Shown here piece after piece: positions 27,146-37,137 of a stretch of DNA of 64,000 nt. The stretch's first letter is position 1; each line of letters starts with the position of its first letter. Position numbers and translations under genes: made by a program. The notes beneath the pieces are model-generated. The model worked only from the letters and a program-made list of their open reading frames with translations. It made no database searches and was not told the DNA's origin. Source of the stretch: an uncultured Clostridia bacterium (GTDB taxonomy: Bacteria > Bacillota > Clostridia > TANB77 > CAG-508); contig CAOSLI010000003.1 in assembly GCA_948524275.1 (NCBI GenBank), forward strand, positions 62,001 to 126,000. The letters are read 5' to 3'.

Positions 27146-27992
27146 ATGGAAATAGCATATGTAAAGATGGATAAGCCTAAAGAAAATAAAATAATGGCAA
27201 ACACAAAGTACAAGCTAAGGCGTTTTTTTGGCGTAGTATACAAGGATAAATATAATAATAATTATTATATTAATAAAGTGAATAAAAGGCAAATTGACAA
27301 GCTTAATAAGATAATGCTTAAGCATCATATTGATTATGCTATTTCAGAAGCACGGAATTAATATAGATTATGCAAAATTACAAGGAAGATACATTCTAAA
27401 GTTTATGCTTATAGAAGTTATAAACTATTGCACAAGACTACTTGAATTTAAGTCAGACGAATTATTCATTTGTGTTAATGAATATAATAAAGAAAATGTA
27501 AGCATTATAAAAGACTTATGTAATAGTATCAAAGTAGTAAACATAATAACTAAAAACAATGGGTATAGAGAATTAGAAAGAAACTTAGAAGAGAAGGGAA
27601 TATACATTACTGTTAATAATAATAAAAGAAAATCTTTAAAAAGAGCTAATATTGTAATAAATCTTGATTTTAAAGATTTAAAAGACTATAATGTAAGCAG
27701 AAATATGATTATGATAGATTTAGATGGGTCACTTCAGACTAATAAAAGCTTTGAAGGTATATATATAAAAGCAGCTGAAGTAGGAACTTCAAAAGTTATG
27801 AGAGTATTTAGTGAATATGAGAAATTTAACAAATCAGAACTAATAGAAGCTGAAATGCTAAAGCTAAAAGAGTATGAAACTGTAAGAAAATACGTAAGGA
27901 TGAATAAATTTGACATTATTAATGTCTTTGGAAAAAGAAAAATTAATACACAGGAATTTAAAAGAATTGTAAGAAATGGGAAGGTAGCATAG
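27146..27992 (+). CDS. Protein of unknown function, needs +1 shift at CGG, 281 aa
   Basis: Family not recognised; no signal peptide or membrane segment, so cytoplasmic. The N-terminal 69 codons (Lys/Asn rich, with KYKLRRFFGVVYKD and YYINKVNKRQIDK) end at CGG followed by AAT TAA. Skipping the C fuses HHIDYAISEA to GINIDYAKLQGRYILKFMLI, and the combined frame runs to 27992. The second part has a Rossmann-like alternation (ELFICVNEYNKENV, IVINLDF, MIMIDLDGS), suggesting a nucleotide- or metabolite-binding fold, but no diagnostic motif. The ribosome binding site is weak (GGGTGATT). Fusion is supported by the shared CGG-GGA pattern and exact fit. Confidence 0.7.
27353..27355 (+). other. CGG +1 shift site in unknown gene
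   Basis: Context GCA CGG AAT TAA. Skipping C gives GGA ATT AAT and opens 212 further codons. Confidence 0.8.
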
Positions 27993-28057
27993 TGACGGTG
28001 ATATGGGCCTAAAAAGATTATTTAATATACAGTAAATGGTAAATGATAAAAAAGCTA

Positions 28058-28086
28058 TTGACAAATCAAAAAGTTTGGAATATTAT
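28058..28086 (+). promoter_or_regulatory. Promoter for greA
   Basis: TTGACA at 28058-28063, 17-base spacer, TATTAT at 28081-28086. Confidence 0.8.
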
Positions 28087-28131
28087 ATAGGAACTAAAAC
28101 CTACAAAAAGACATAAAAAGGAGAGATTAAC

Positions 28132-28608
28132 ATGGAAAATCAAGAAGTAATATTAACACAAGAAGGTTATGAAAAATTAGAACAACAATTAGAACATTTA
28201 AAAACAGTTGAGAGAACTGAAATTGCAGGGAGAATAAAAATTGCTTTAGGATATGGTGATTTATCTGAAAACTCAGAGTATGATGAAGCAAAATCTGCAC
28301 AAGAAATAAATGAAAACAAGATAATAGAACTAGAAAATAAGCTTAGACATGCTAAAATAATTGATGAATCAGAAATTGATACTAAAACTGTACAAATAGG
28401 AAATATAGTAAAAGTTCACAATGTTGATAAAGACATAGATGCTACTTATACAATAGTTGGATCAACAGAAGTAGATTTAATGCAAAATAAAATTTCAAAC
28501 GAATCTCCAATTGGAGCAGCATTGATAGGAGCCAAAAAAGGAGAGGTTGTAAGTGCAACAGTTCCAGCAGGAGTAGTTAAGTTTAAGGTGTTATCAATAA
28601 CAAAATAA
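28132..28608 (+). CDS. greA: Transcription elongation factor GreA
   Basis: Binds the RNA polymerase secondary channel and stimulates cleavage of backtracked transcripts. The N-terminal coiled coil (1-75) carries the acidic tip in YGDLSENSEYDEAKSAQ, and the C-terminal FKBP-like domain ends SPIGAALIGAKKGEVVSATVP. The length of 158 is typical. GGAGAG ribosome binding site. Monocistronic, with promoter and terminator visible. Confidence 0.96.
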   Translation: MENQEVILTQEGYEKLEQQLEHLKTVERTEIAGRIKIALGYGDLSENSEYDEAKSAQEINENKIIELENKLRHAKIIDESEIDTKTVQIGNIVKVHNVDKDIDATYTIVGSTEVDLMQNKISNESPIGAALIGAKKGEVVSATVPAGVVKFKVLSITK

Positions 28609-28620
28609 AAAATATATAAA

Positions 28621-28653
28621 ACAACTCTTGATTATTATATCTTGAGTTGTTTT
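28621..28653 (+). terminator. Terminator after greA
   Basis: ACAACTC / GAGTTGT stem followed by TTTTT; the next gene's ribosome binding site begins right after it. Confidence 0.85.
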
Positions 28654-28670
28654 TTAGAAAGAAGAATAAT

Positions 28671-29159
28671 ATGAAAGAAAAAAAGACATTAATAAAAAGG
28701 ATAATATTTTTGATACTAATTATTTTTACATCACTAATAATCTTTGGATTTTCAGAACAAAATGGAGAAGAGTCGTCTAGTATTAGCAGAAAAATTGCAA
28801 CAGTCGTTATTAATATATTTAATAAAAATGGACAAGAAGTAGCAACTATGACTGCAGAAAGAGTAATAAGAAAATTAGCTCATTTTTCTATATATACTTT
28901 ACTTGGGATTTGGATAATTGAATTTGTTCATACATTTAAGATAAAAGAGAAAAACAAGATTATATTAACAATAATTTTGGGATTTTTATATGCTTGTTCA
29001 GATGAAGTACATCAGAGTTTCATAGGGGGCAGGAGCGCATCTCCTATAGATGTAATTATAGATACTTTGGGAGTATGTTTTGGAGTATTTGTTATGTTAT
29101 TGATAAAACAATGCATAGCAATATTACAAAAACATTACAAAGCTATTAAAAAAAAGTAA
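28671..29159 (+). CDS. VanZ-family membrane protein
   Basis: Four-helix membrane protein of the VanZ/YoaI-like family, 162 residues from the ATG at 28671 (AGAAAGAAG upstream). An in-frame TTG at 28647 lies in the greA terminator and is rejected. Family features: IIFGFSEQNGEESSS after TM1, RKLAHFSIYTLLG in the second helix, YACSDEVHQSFIGGRSASPIDVIIDTLG in the third. VanZ itself lowers teicoplanin sensitivity by an unknown mechanism, but most members are uncharacterised. It stands 80 bases before the Tad-like locus. Confidence 0.85.
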   Translation: MKEKKTLIKRIIFLILIIFTSLIIFGFSEQNGEESSSISRKIATVVINIFNKNGQEVATMTAERVIRKLAHFSIYTLLGIWIIEFVHTFKIKEKNKIILTIILGFLYACSDEVHQSFIGGRSASPIDVIIDTLGVCFGVFVMLLIKQCIAILQKHYKAIKKK

Positions 29160-29238
29160 TAATAATAATATGTCTTGATTATTGTCTAACAATAATATAA
29201 AATTATATACAATATAATGTATTTAGGAGGAAAAGAAC

Positions 29239-30201
29239 ATGGCAACAATGAATCCACTAGAAAAAAAGGCAAGAACGTCTTTTATTAAAGGAATGCTCAT
29301 TGCAGCGCTAATAGGAATATTAGTAGCTATATTATTAGGATATAAAATTTATAAAATGAATGCAGATGAAAAGGCAAGAATAGCTGCATTAAAGCCTGTT
29401 GTAGTACTTAATACAGATGTTAAATCAGGAGATGAAATAACACCAGATATGTTAGTATCTACAACCGCGAATGCAGAAGTTGCAAATTCTGGCTCATTAA
29501 CAATGAGTCAATACAATACATCAAGAGATATTATTGATGAAAACGGTAATTTAGTTGGAACTAATAAAATAATAGCTAAAATAGATATACCAGCAAAAGC
29601 TATATTAACACCAGAAATGCTTACAGCAGAAGAAAATATTACAACTAATGATTTAAGAGAAGTAGAATATAATATGTTAGTGTTACCATCAAAACTTGAA
29701 AATGGTGAAACCATTGATATTAGATTAAGACTACCATCTGGCGCTGATTATATTGTACTTTCAAAGAAAAAGGTTACACTTGCTGATCTTGGAGGTGTAA
29801 CATCAGATACTACAATATTATTAAATGTTGCAGAAGAACAGATACTTACAATGGATGCTGCTATTGTTGATGCATATAGAATGAAAGGAAGCAAATTGTA
29901 TGCTGTAAAATATACTGAACCAGGGCTTCAGAGTGCAGCTATACCAACATATGTTCCTTCTAATGATACAGTTAGTTTAATTGATAGAGATCCAAATATT
30001 GTAACAACTGCAAGAAATGAATTGATTAGTAGATACAATCAATCATATAACAGTTATAGACCAGGAATAGATAATGCAATAAATCAAACAGATGAAGAAG
30101 AAAGAAAATCAAATGTTGAATCAGGAACTTCATCAGAAATAACAAAACAACAGACAGAAAGAAAACAATATATTGATGCTATATATGGTGGAATAGAATA
30201 A
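29239..30201 (+). CDS. CpaB/RcpC-like SAF-domain protein of Tad-like locus
   Basis: First gene of the pilus-like cluster. A membrane anchor near residues 17-37 (LIAALIGILVAILLGYKIY) is followed by a SAF-type domain with VLNTDVKSGDEITPDML, the usual CpaB-type entry, then a beta-rich region and a polar C-terminal tail. CpaB/RcpC proteins sit on the outer side of the cytoplasmic membrane in Flp/Tad systems; in Gram-positives they probably bind the wall or guide the filament. The AGGAGG site is excellent. The rest of the operon follows with short gaps. Confidence 0.75.
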   Translation: MATMNPLEKKARTSFIKGMLIAALIGILVAILLGYKIYKMNADEKARIAALKPVVVLNTDVKSGDEITPDMLVSTTANAEVANSGSLTMSQYNTSRDIIDENGNLVGTNKIIAKIDIPAKAILTPEMLTAEENITTNDLREVEYNMLVLPSKLENGETIDIRLRLPSGADYIVLSKKKVTLADLGGVTSDTTILLNVAEEQILTMDAAIVDAYRMKGSKLYAVKYTEPGLQSAAIPTYVPSNDTVSLIDRDPNIVTTARNELISRYNQSYNSYRPGIDNAINQTDEEERKSNVESGTSSEITKQQTERKQYIDAIYGGIE

Positions 30202-30234
30202 AAGTGTACAAAGCTAGGAGAGGGGAAATTCATT

Positions 30235-30918
30235 TTGGAACAGATAGGATTTATTGGCGCATTTGATAAGAAAGATTTACTACTTAACATTGCTAAAGTT
30301 CTAACATTACTTAAGAAGAATGTACTAATAGTAGATGCTACAATGACTCAGAGGTTAAGATATATAGTGCCAGTAGTTAGCAATGGACAATCTAGGACAT
30401 ATATAAGTGAATATCAAGGAATAGATGTAGCACTTGGTTTCATGAACTTAAATGGAATAGCTCAGTATTTAGGACAAAATCCATCATATGACTATATACT
30501 AATAGATACTGATAATATACAAACATTAAATTCATATGCTATGCCAAGGTTTAGTAAAAATTTCTTTGTTACATCATATGATGAATATGAACTTCAAAAG
30601 GGAATGGAAATTTTTAAGATTTTGCAAGTGCCAATGGAATTGTATAAAGTAATTGTGTCTTCAGACCTTTCAAAAAAAGAAGAAGACTATCTTGATTATT
30701 TAATAAGTCAGACAAACTCAAAGTGGAAAGATGAAAAGGTAATGTTTGGTGATTCTGACCAAGATAGAAAGGTAACATTAGAAAATCAACTAAGTAAAGA
30801 AATTAGATTTAAAAGATATACATCAACATATAAAGAATGTTTAGAATATATTACATCATTGGTTGCAGGTGAGAGTATTAGTCAGGGAGATATAAAACAA
30901 GTGATTAAGAAATTTTAG
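30235..30918 (+). CDS. ParA/CpaE-like protein with degenerate P-loop (1)
   Basis: 227-residue protein with the ParA/MinD-like alternation: start IGFIGAFDKKDLLLNIAKVL, then KKNVLIVDATMTQ, and YDYILIDTDNIQ as a Walker B-like strand. The normal deviant Walker A (KGGVGKTT) is replaced by AFDKKDLL, lacking both lysines, so nucleotide binding is doubtful. In Tad systems CpaE/TadZ are divergent ParA proteins that place the apparatus at the cell pole, and TadZ is also degenerate. Starts with TTG at 30235 behind GGAGAGGGG. Confidence 0.7.
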   Translation: MEQIGFIGAFDKKDLLLNIAKVLTLLKKNVLIVDATMTQRLRYIVPVVSNGQSRTYISEYQGIDVALGFMNLNGIAQYLGQNPSYDYILIDTDNIQTLNSYAMPRFSKNFFVTSYDEYELQKGMEIFKILQVPMELYKVIVSSDLSKKEEDYLDYLISQTNSKWKDEKVMFGDSDQDRKVTLENQLSKEIRFKRYTSTYKECLEYITSLVAGESISQGDIKQVIKKF

Positions 30919-30934
30919 AAAGGAAACAAATGAA

Positions 30935-31786
30935 ATGTCAGTAATTACATTTATGAATAAGGATAGCAAAGAAAATGGGCAGACATTATCAGTAGCAGCT
31001 GTTGCTACTAGTATGGCTATTCAGCATAATTATAAGATATTAGTTGTTTCTACTGCTTTTAATGACAGTTCGTTAGAGGATTGTTTCTTTAATAAATATG
31101 AAAAAGATAAGATAACAAAGCAGTTATTTGGAAAAAATCAAAATTCATATAATATATCAGATGGAGTAGAGGGATTAGCAAGACTATTTGCAACAGGAAG
31201 AGCAGCACAAAATACTATAGGTGATTATACAAAACCAGTATTAAATGGCAGACTTGATTTATTACCGTCAGCACACACAAAAGATTATAAGAACTATGCT
31301 AATCTGGCAACTTTTATTCCACAAATAGTAGAGGTGGCAAATACAATATATGACATGGTAATTGTTGATGTATATAAAGATCTACCAGGAAATGTAAAGA
31401 AAAGGATGATCGAAATTTCGACATTAGTTGTAATGGAAATTATGCAAAATCAAGACTCAGCACTAGCGTTTCAAAGACTAAAACAAGAAAATGAATTTTT
31501 TAGAAAACGAAATGTTGCAATTGCAATAGGAAAATATAATCCAGATTCTAAGTATTCTGCCAAGAATATAGGTAGAATGTTAAATGAAAAAAATATTCCA
31601 ATGGTAATTCCATACAATATATTATTTTCAGATTATTGCACAGATGGAAGAGTCGTAGAATATTTTCTAAAGTTAGAACAACTAGATAAAAGTAGTTCAG
31701 GAAAAGATAATTATTTCGCAGAAGAAATATATAAAACAACAGAAAGAATAGATTATTTAAGAAAAGAAGTGGAATTTGGAATTTAG
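30935..31786 (+). CDS. ParA/CpaE-like protein with degenerate P-loop (2)
   Basis: 283-residue relative of the preceding protein with the same layout: SVITFMNKDSKENGQTLS at the P-loop position, NYKILVVST as the second strand, and YDMVIVDVYKD as a Walker B-like strand. The lysine-containing signature is again absent (DSKENGQT). Two adjacent ParA-like proteins suggest a heterodimer for localising the machine; this is inference. It has GAAAGGAAA upstream and lies 17 bases after its neighbour. Confidence 0.68.
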   Translation: MSVITFMNKDSKENGQTLSVAAVATSMAIQHNYKILVVSTAFNDSSLEDCFFNKYEKDKITKQLFGKNQNSYNISDGVEGLARLFATGRAAQNTIGDYTKPVLNGRLDLLPSAHTKDYKNYANLATFIPQIVEVANTIYDMVIVDVYKDLPGNVKKRMIEISTLVVMEIMQNQDSALAFQRLKQENEFFRKRNVAIAIGKYNPDSKYSAKNIGRMLNEKNIPMVIPYNILFSDYCTDGRVVEYFLKLEQLDKSSSGKDNYFAEEIYKTTERIDYLRKEVEFGI

Positions 31787-31828
31787 GCAAACAGACAAAA
31801 GATATATAAAGAAAGGGGAAGGCCCAAA

Positions 31829-33743
31829 ATGATTCTTAATATTATAATTATCATCGCAGTTTTAGGAATTGCATTATTTCTAATATATAGACATGTAAAG
31901 AAGAACCAGGATGCTGAAGAAGAAAAAGAAGTAATTGTTGATGATAAAACTTATACATTAGACAAGATGATAGATTTTGTAAAAAGAAGATTAGACGAAA
32001 TAACAAAGGTAAATTTATATGATTTAGGTCTTTCAGAAGAAGAACTTAGAAGAAGAAAAAACAAAAAATATGAATTAAAAAAAGCGCTTAAAGGTTGTAC
32101 ATATGGAGATGTAAATGATAAAAAATATGTTAAGGAATTGATATTTGATATCTTATCTAGAGAATATGGTGTTGATGAAACTAACATATCTAAAGCAATT
32201 CCTTTTGATGCACCATCACTTCTAACAGCTCAAGATAAATTTGATGTAATAATATATATGTACCAAAAAGATTTTGGATATGAAGCATTAACCCAAATGA
32301 TAAAAAAATATAATTTAGCAGAGCTTAAATATACTGCAGGAGAAGCAAAGCCATCTTATGTTATAACTCCAGAAGAAATAAGCGCAATATATGAAAGAGA
32401 GAATTTTAATTTAACATTTGAAGATAAATTAAAAGTAGTAGTTCAAAGAATATACCAAAGATATAAAGGCTATAGTTCAATAGATGAAGTAAGAGATATG
32501 AATATTGATGGTATTTCAGGAGGTGTATCAGGACTACCAGAAAGCTTTTTAAGTCAAGTAGCACAAACTGATAGTGGATACTTAAATCAAGTAATGGATC
32601 ATAAAGTACCACGTGCATGTGATAGTATATGGATATTCTTCCAAGGTAAATCAATAAGACTAGCGTTCCTATCTTTTGGAACAGAAGCAGAATTAAAGAG
32701 AGTATGTCAGAATATTTATAAATATAATAATCCAGGACAATTATCAGACACAAATGGATATAAAATTAATGAAATGAAAGACGGTTCTCGTGTCGTTGTT
32801 GTTAGACCAAGTTTCTCAGAAAGCTGGGCATTCTTTGTAAGAAAATTTGACGTTAAGCGTTCAACACTTGAACAGTGGTTTAAAGGAGAAGAAGGATCTC
32901 TAGAAACAATAGAATTATTAAAATACTTAGTTAAGGGGGCAAGAATTATATCAATTACTGGAGAGCAAGGTTGTGGTAAAACAACTATGCTTATGGGTAT
33001 GATAGAAAACATATATGAAACACTTAATATCCGTGTTCAAGAAATGGCATTCGAGCTTCATTTAAGAAGAATTTATCCAACTAGAAATATACTCACATTT
33101 AGAGAAACAGAGACAATATCAGGACAAGAGGGATTAGACGTTCAAAAGAAGACTGATGGTTCTGTTAATATAATTCGGAGAGGTTGCAACTGACCCCGTA
33201 GCATCTTGGATGATACAAGCAGCACAGGTTGCATCTAAATTTACATTATTTACTCACCACGCTAAAACATTTCCAAACTTAGTTACAGCACTTCGTAACT
33301 CAATGCTTAGAACTGGTGTATTTAAAAATGAAAAAACTGCAGAAGAACAAGTTGTACAAGTACTTAATTTTGATATACATTTAACAAAAGATTTTAATGG
33401 TAAGAGATATGTAGAAAGAATTACTGAATGTATTCCAGTAGAAGATGTTAATGAATATACATTTGACCATAGAAATGAAAAGACTTTAGAAGGAAAATTT
33501 GATAAATTTGTTGACAATACTACAAGATATTACACTAAAGAAACTAATAAAGAATTATATAGATATGTAAATATATTAGAGTATCAAGATGGAACATATG
33601 CAATTACAAATAAGATTTCTGATAAGAATTTACAAGAAATGATACTAAATATGGATGACTCTGATTCAATTAACTTTAGAAGATTTATAGATAAATATTG
33701 GCATACAAGATTTAGTGAAAGAGGAGAAATAATAAAGCAATAA
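31829..33743 (+). CDS. CpaF/TadA-like secretion ATPase, needs +1 shift at CGG
   Basis: Hexameric ATPase of the type II/IV secretion superfamily that would drive filament assembly. Unusually, it starts with a membrane helix (1-20, IIIIIAVLGIALFLIY). The N-terminal domain (50-300) precedes the RecA-like core; Walker A is GEQGCGKT at 378-385. Codon 450 is CGG; zero frame stops at TGA five codons later. Skipping the C gives GEVATDPVASWMIQAAQVA, the Walker B-side GEV motif and following region of CpaF, then FTHHAKTFPNLVTALRNSM. The shifted product has 637 residues. GAAAGGGGAAGG site. Confidence 0.88.
33176..33178 (+). other. CGG +1 shift site in cpaF-like gene
   Basis: Context ATT CGG AGA. Skipping C yields GGA GAG GTT (GEV), the conserved CpaF motif after Walker B. 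Confidence 0.9.
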
Positions 33744-33769
33744 TTAAAAGAAGGGAGGGAGATACTTAG

Positions 33770-35845
33770 ATGGAACAATCTAATATACTTTTGATATTTA
33801 TCGGAATTGTAGCTGCTGCATTTGTTGCAATTGTTATAGCTTTCTTTATAATAAAAAAGAAGTCACAGAATTCTGACGTTGCTAGAATAGAAAAACTTAG
33901 AAAAGCAAGTGATAAGCAAGGATTTTCCAAAGAAGTATTTTATCAAAAGTTATACATAAGATTTTTAAAAACTCCCTTCTTAAAAAGATATTTACTTAAA
34001 ATTAGAAGAAGACTGGAAATAAACAATTTAGATGATGAATATTTAACAAGATTTCAGAGTGCTAAAATTATATTTAATTCATTATTAGTAATCATTCCTT
34101 TAACATTGGTAGTTATAATAATTACACGTCATAATTTATTACTAATGGGAATAATTTTAATATTTGAATTATTTATTATAGATTCATTTAGTGATAGTAT
34201 GGTTGACAAAATAGATAATAATTTATTACTACAACAAATTGATTTTTTTGCCGCAATGAGACATACATATCATGAAACCAACATGGTTGGTGAAGCAATT
34301 TATGCAACAGCACAAGATTGTGATGCAGTTGAAATTTCAAGACAAGCTGAAAAGATATATGATATTTTAAATTCTCAAGACCCAGAAATGGGACTTGAAA
34401 AATACTATGATGTAGCACCTAATAATTACTTAAAAGAATTTGCAGGTATATCATATTTAACACAAGAATTTGGCGATAGAAGGATTGATGGTGCATCATT
34501 ATATTTAAATAACCTAGAAAATATTACACAAGAAATGCAAATTGAGATATTAAAAAGAGATAAACTAAATTATACATTCCAAAGTTTATCTGTAATATCA
34601 ATATGCCCAATGCTTTTACTAGAACCATTAAAAAATTGGGCAATAGGAAACTTTTCTTTTACTAAACCTTTCTACGAAGGAAAAGCAGGACTTATTGTGC
34701 AAGTAGTTGTTATGATTGCAACATTTATATGTTATACACTAGTTAGAAAAGTAAAAGATAATGGATCTGTAAAAAGAGTTCAAGATGAACAAAATCCATG
34801 GCAAGAGAAATTATATAAAATACCAGTTGTTAAAAAGTTTGTAGATTTATTTATACCTAAAGAAAAGACAAAAGATTATAGAAAGCTTAGAAAATTATTA
34901 AAGGATGCAGGTTCAAAACTAAAGATGCATTGGCTTTATGTTAATAGGCTTGTACTTACTGTTGTCGTATTCTTAGTATCACTATTATTATTTTTTGTAT
35001 TTCATAAAATTGAGGCAAACTATGTATATACACAGCCAACGACAGACTACGATCTGATAGGTGAAATGTCAGCTAATCAAGAAAAAAAGGCAATGGAAAC
35101 GACAGAAAAACATAATGCAATAATAAGAAAACTTAAAGGTCAAAAAGCTGATTTAGCTGATGTTATTAAAGCAATGCAAAAATCTAAAGAATATAAAGAT
35201 GCAAGTCAAGATGAAATTGACACTAATGCACCTAAGATATTAAGCAAGCTGCAAATAATTAACTCAGAATATATAAAATGGTTTGAAGTATTAATGTCAA
35301 TGATGTTTGCTTTAATTGGATATGCAGGACCAATCTTAATGCTAAAATTTCAAATTATGATAAGACAGATGGCAATGGAAGATGAAGTAATGCAATATCA
35401 AACCATAATTATGATGCTAATGAGAATTGAGAGAGTCGATGTTGAAATGATACTAGAGTGGCTCGATAGATATGCAGACATATTTAAAGACCAGATAAGT
35501 AAATGTCTAAACAACTATGAAGCTGGTGCATGGGAAGCACTAGAAGTAATGAAAGATGAAGTTACGTACTTGCCTTTTATAAGAATTATAGAGAGTCTTC
35601 AAACAGCAGTTGAAAAAGTTCCTATTATAGAGGCATTTGATGAATTAAATGCAGATAGAGATTACTATAGAGATAAGAGAAAAGAATCAAATGAAAGATT
35701 AATTAGCAAGAGAGGTATGATTGGAAAAACAATAGGATTTGCACCAATGGTAATAGTATTTGTTGGATACTTAATTGTTCCGCTTGTACTAATAGGAATG
35801 AAGAGTATGACATCATCGTTTGATTCAATGGGTAAAATGACTTAA
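33770..35845 (+). CDS. Fused TadB/TadC-like membrane protein
   Basis: 691-residue polytopic inner-membrane platform protein. Hydrophobic segments occur near residues 8-28, 100-145, 280-330, 390-415, 500-525 and 650-680. The GspF/T2SSF-like half is visible twice: LLLQQIDFFAAMRHTYHET at about 155, and QYQTIIMMLMRIERVDVEMI at about 540, so it looks like the usual TadB and TadC joined in one chain with an extra helical insert (about 430-490). It would couple the CpaF-like ATPase to the filament. GGGAGGGAG ribosome binding site; 26 bases after the ATPase. Confidence 0.78.
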   Translation: MEQSNILLIFIGIVAAAFVAIVIAFFIIKKKSQNSDVARIEKLRKASDKQGFSKEVFYQKLYIRFLKTPFLKRYLLKIRRRLEINNLDDEYLTRFQSAKIIFNSLLVIIPLTLVVIIITRHNLLLMGIILIFELFIIDSFSDSMVDKIDNNLLLQQIDFFAAMRHTYHETNMVGEAIYATAQDCDAVEISRQAEKIYDILNSQDPEMGLEKYYDVAPNNYLKEFAGISYLTQEFGDRRIDGASLYLNNLENITQEMQIEILKRDKLNYTFQSLSVISICPMLLLEPLKNWAIGNFSFTKPFYEGKAGLIVQVVVMIATFICYTLVRKVKDNGSVKRVQDEQNPWQEKLYKIPVVKKFVDLFIPKEKTKDYRKLRKLLKDAGSKLKMHWLYVNRLVLTVVVFLVSLLLFFVFHKIEANYVYTQPTTDYDLIGEMSANQEKKAMETTEKHNAIIRKLKGQKADLADVIKAMQKSKEYKDASQDEIDTNAPKILSKLQIINSEYIKWFEVLMSMMFALIGYAGPILMLKFQIMIRQMAMEDEVMQYQTIIMMLMRIERVDVEMILEWLDRYADIFKDQISKCLNNYEAGAWEALEVMKDEVTYLPFIRIIESLQTAVEKVPIIEAFDELNADRDYYRDKRKESNERLISKRGMIGKTIGFAPMVIVFVGYLIVPLVLIGMKSMTSSFDSMGKMT

Positions 35846-35867
35846 ATAAACAAAGGAAGGATTATAA

Positions 35868-36443
35868 ATGGAAAATGCATCTAAAGCATTGATTATAGCC
35901 GGATCTGTTTTAATTGCTATGTTAGTGTTATCAATACTAGTATGGGGATGGAATAGAGTATCTAAATATTATCAGGCTGAAGAAAATGTTGAATCAGTTC
36001 AGCAACTATATCAAAAAAATAAAGAACTTGAATCATATAATAAACAAATAATAAGAGGATATGAATTAAGATCACTATATAATTTAATGTCAGACATGAA
36101 TGAAAGGTATTCTGAAGAAAAGGGATTTAAACCTATAACTGCCAAAATACAATTAAATAAAAATGGAGACATAATTGGATATATTAAAGATGTTGATTAT
36201 AAATTTGAATCTGATACAGTTAAAGAAAATAAGACAAAATACCTTTGGAATACTAAGTCAGACCTTAAAACATTTATGAATGAATTCTTTTTTAGAACTG
36301 GAAGAGAAAAGGATTTCTTAAAGATATTTAATGAATCATATTTTAAATGTGACAAAGTAATATATAATGGTGAATTATCTGATGAGGCGGGAAATGGTAC
36401 AGGAAGAGTACAGAGTTTTGAATTTTCTGAAAGAATAAAGTAG
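35868..36443 (+). CDS. Pilin-like MENAxxAL protein 1
   Basis: 191-residue bitopic protein. The N-terminus MENASKALIIAGSVLIAMLV puts a charged pair at residues 2-3 and then a hydrophobic helix with no leader, resembling a mature pilin. The globular domain carries ITAKIQLNKNG and ends with YFKCDKVIYNG, a Cys motif shared with the next two proteins. No prepilin peptidase site is visible. Its place behind the assembly genes suggests a minor pilin or pseudopilin; this is inference. AAGGAAGG site. Confidence 0.65.
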   Translation: MENASKALIIAGSVLIAMLVLSILVWGWNRVSKYYQAEENVESVQQLYQKNKELESYNKQIIRGYELRSLYNLMSDMNERYSEEKGFKPITAKIQLNKNGDIIGYIKDVDYKFESDTVKENKTKYLWNTKSDLKTFMNEFFFRTGREKDFLKIFNESYFKCDKVIYNGELSDEAGNGTGRVQSFEFSERIK

Positions 36444-36451
36444 GAGGACAT

Positions 36452-37081
36452 ATGGAAAATAGCTCAAAAGCCTTGATTATGGCAGGTGAAATTTTAATTG
36501 CAATAATAATATTATCAATTTTAGCTGCAGTAATAGTGTCTTTTGGAAGGTATTCTTCAGATATGCATGAAAAGATAGCTGACCAAGAAACGTATCAGTT
36601 TAATAGTAACTTTCTAGATTATTCAGGTAGAGTAAATATTACAGCACAAGAGATTGCAACTATAATAAATTTTGCTAAAAAAGAAAATGATAAAAATAAT
36701 TTTACACAAGATGATATTGATAATGAAGCTTATGTAAATGTATGGATTGATAATATACAATTTTTTGCAAAAGGTAATATTAGTAAAAATAATTATGAAA
36801 ATAATGTGAATTTTAATAAGGTTGTTAGTCAATTTGTAACAAAATATAACACAAAATATTTTAGATGTGATGGAAATTTTAAAACGCCAATAGAAACTGT
36901 AAATGGTGTAAAGGAAATTTGGACAACAGAAGCGACATCTGAAGTTGATATAGGATATAATAGTGTAAAAAAGGTAAATTTAATTAAATTTCATAGAATC
37001 AAGGAAAATAGCGATGATAGAAAGACATATGATGTCACAGACTCAATTGTTGTTAACCCATATAAAGATGAAATAAAATAA
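36452..37081 (+). CDS. Pilin-like MENAxxAL protein 2
   Basis: 209-residue paralogue with the N-terminus MENSSKALIMAGEILIAIII and hydrophobic helix to about residue 32. The middle contains ITAQEIATIINFAKKENDKN, matched in the following gene, and the Cys motif KYFRCDGNF occurs near residue 135. It begins eight bases after the preceding stop with GGAGGAC, so it is cotranscribed. Structural role is inferred. Confidence 0.65.
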   Translation: MENSSKALIMAGEILIAIIILSILAAVIVSFGRYSSDMHEKIADQETYQFNSNFLDYSGRVNITAQEIATIINFAKKENDKNNFTQDDIDNEAYVNVWIDNIQFFAKGNISKNNYENNVNFNKVVSQFVTKYNTKYFRCDGNFKTPIETVNGVKEIWTTEATSEVDIGYNSVKKVNLIKFHRIKENSDDRKTYDVTDSIVVNPYKDEIK

Positions 37082-37137
37082 ATTTTACAAAAATATTGAA
37101 AACTAATAAATTTAATGATAGAATTTGTAGGTAATAT

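Noticed and set aside
28003..28045. Short ORF after the gene ending at 27992 (about 10 codons)
   Set aside because: Too short, no clear ribosome binding site, no recognisable motif.
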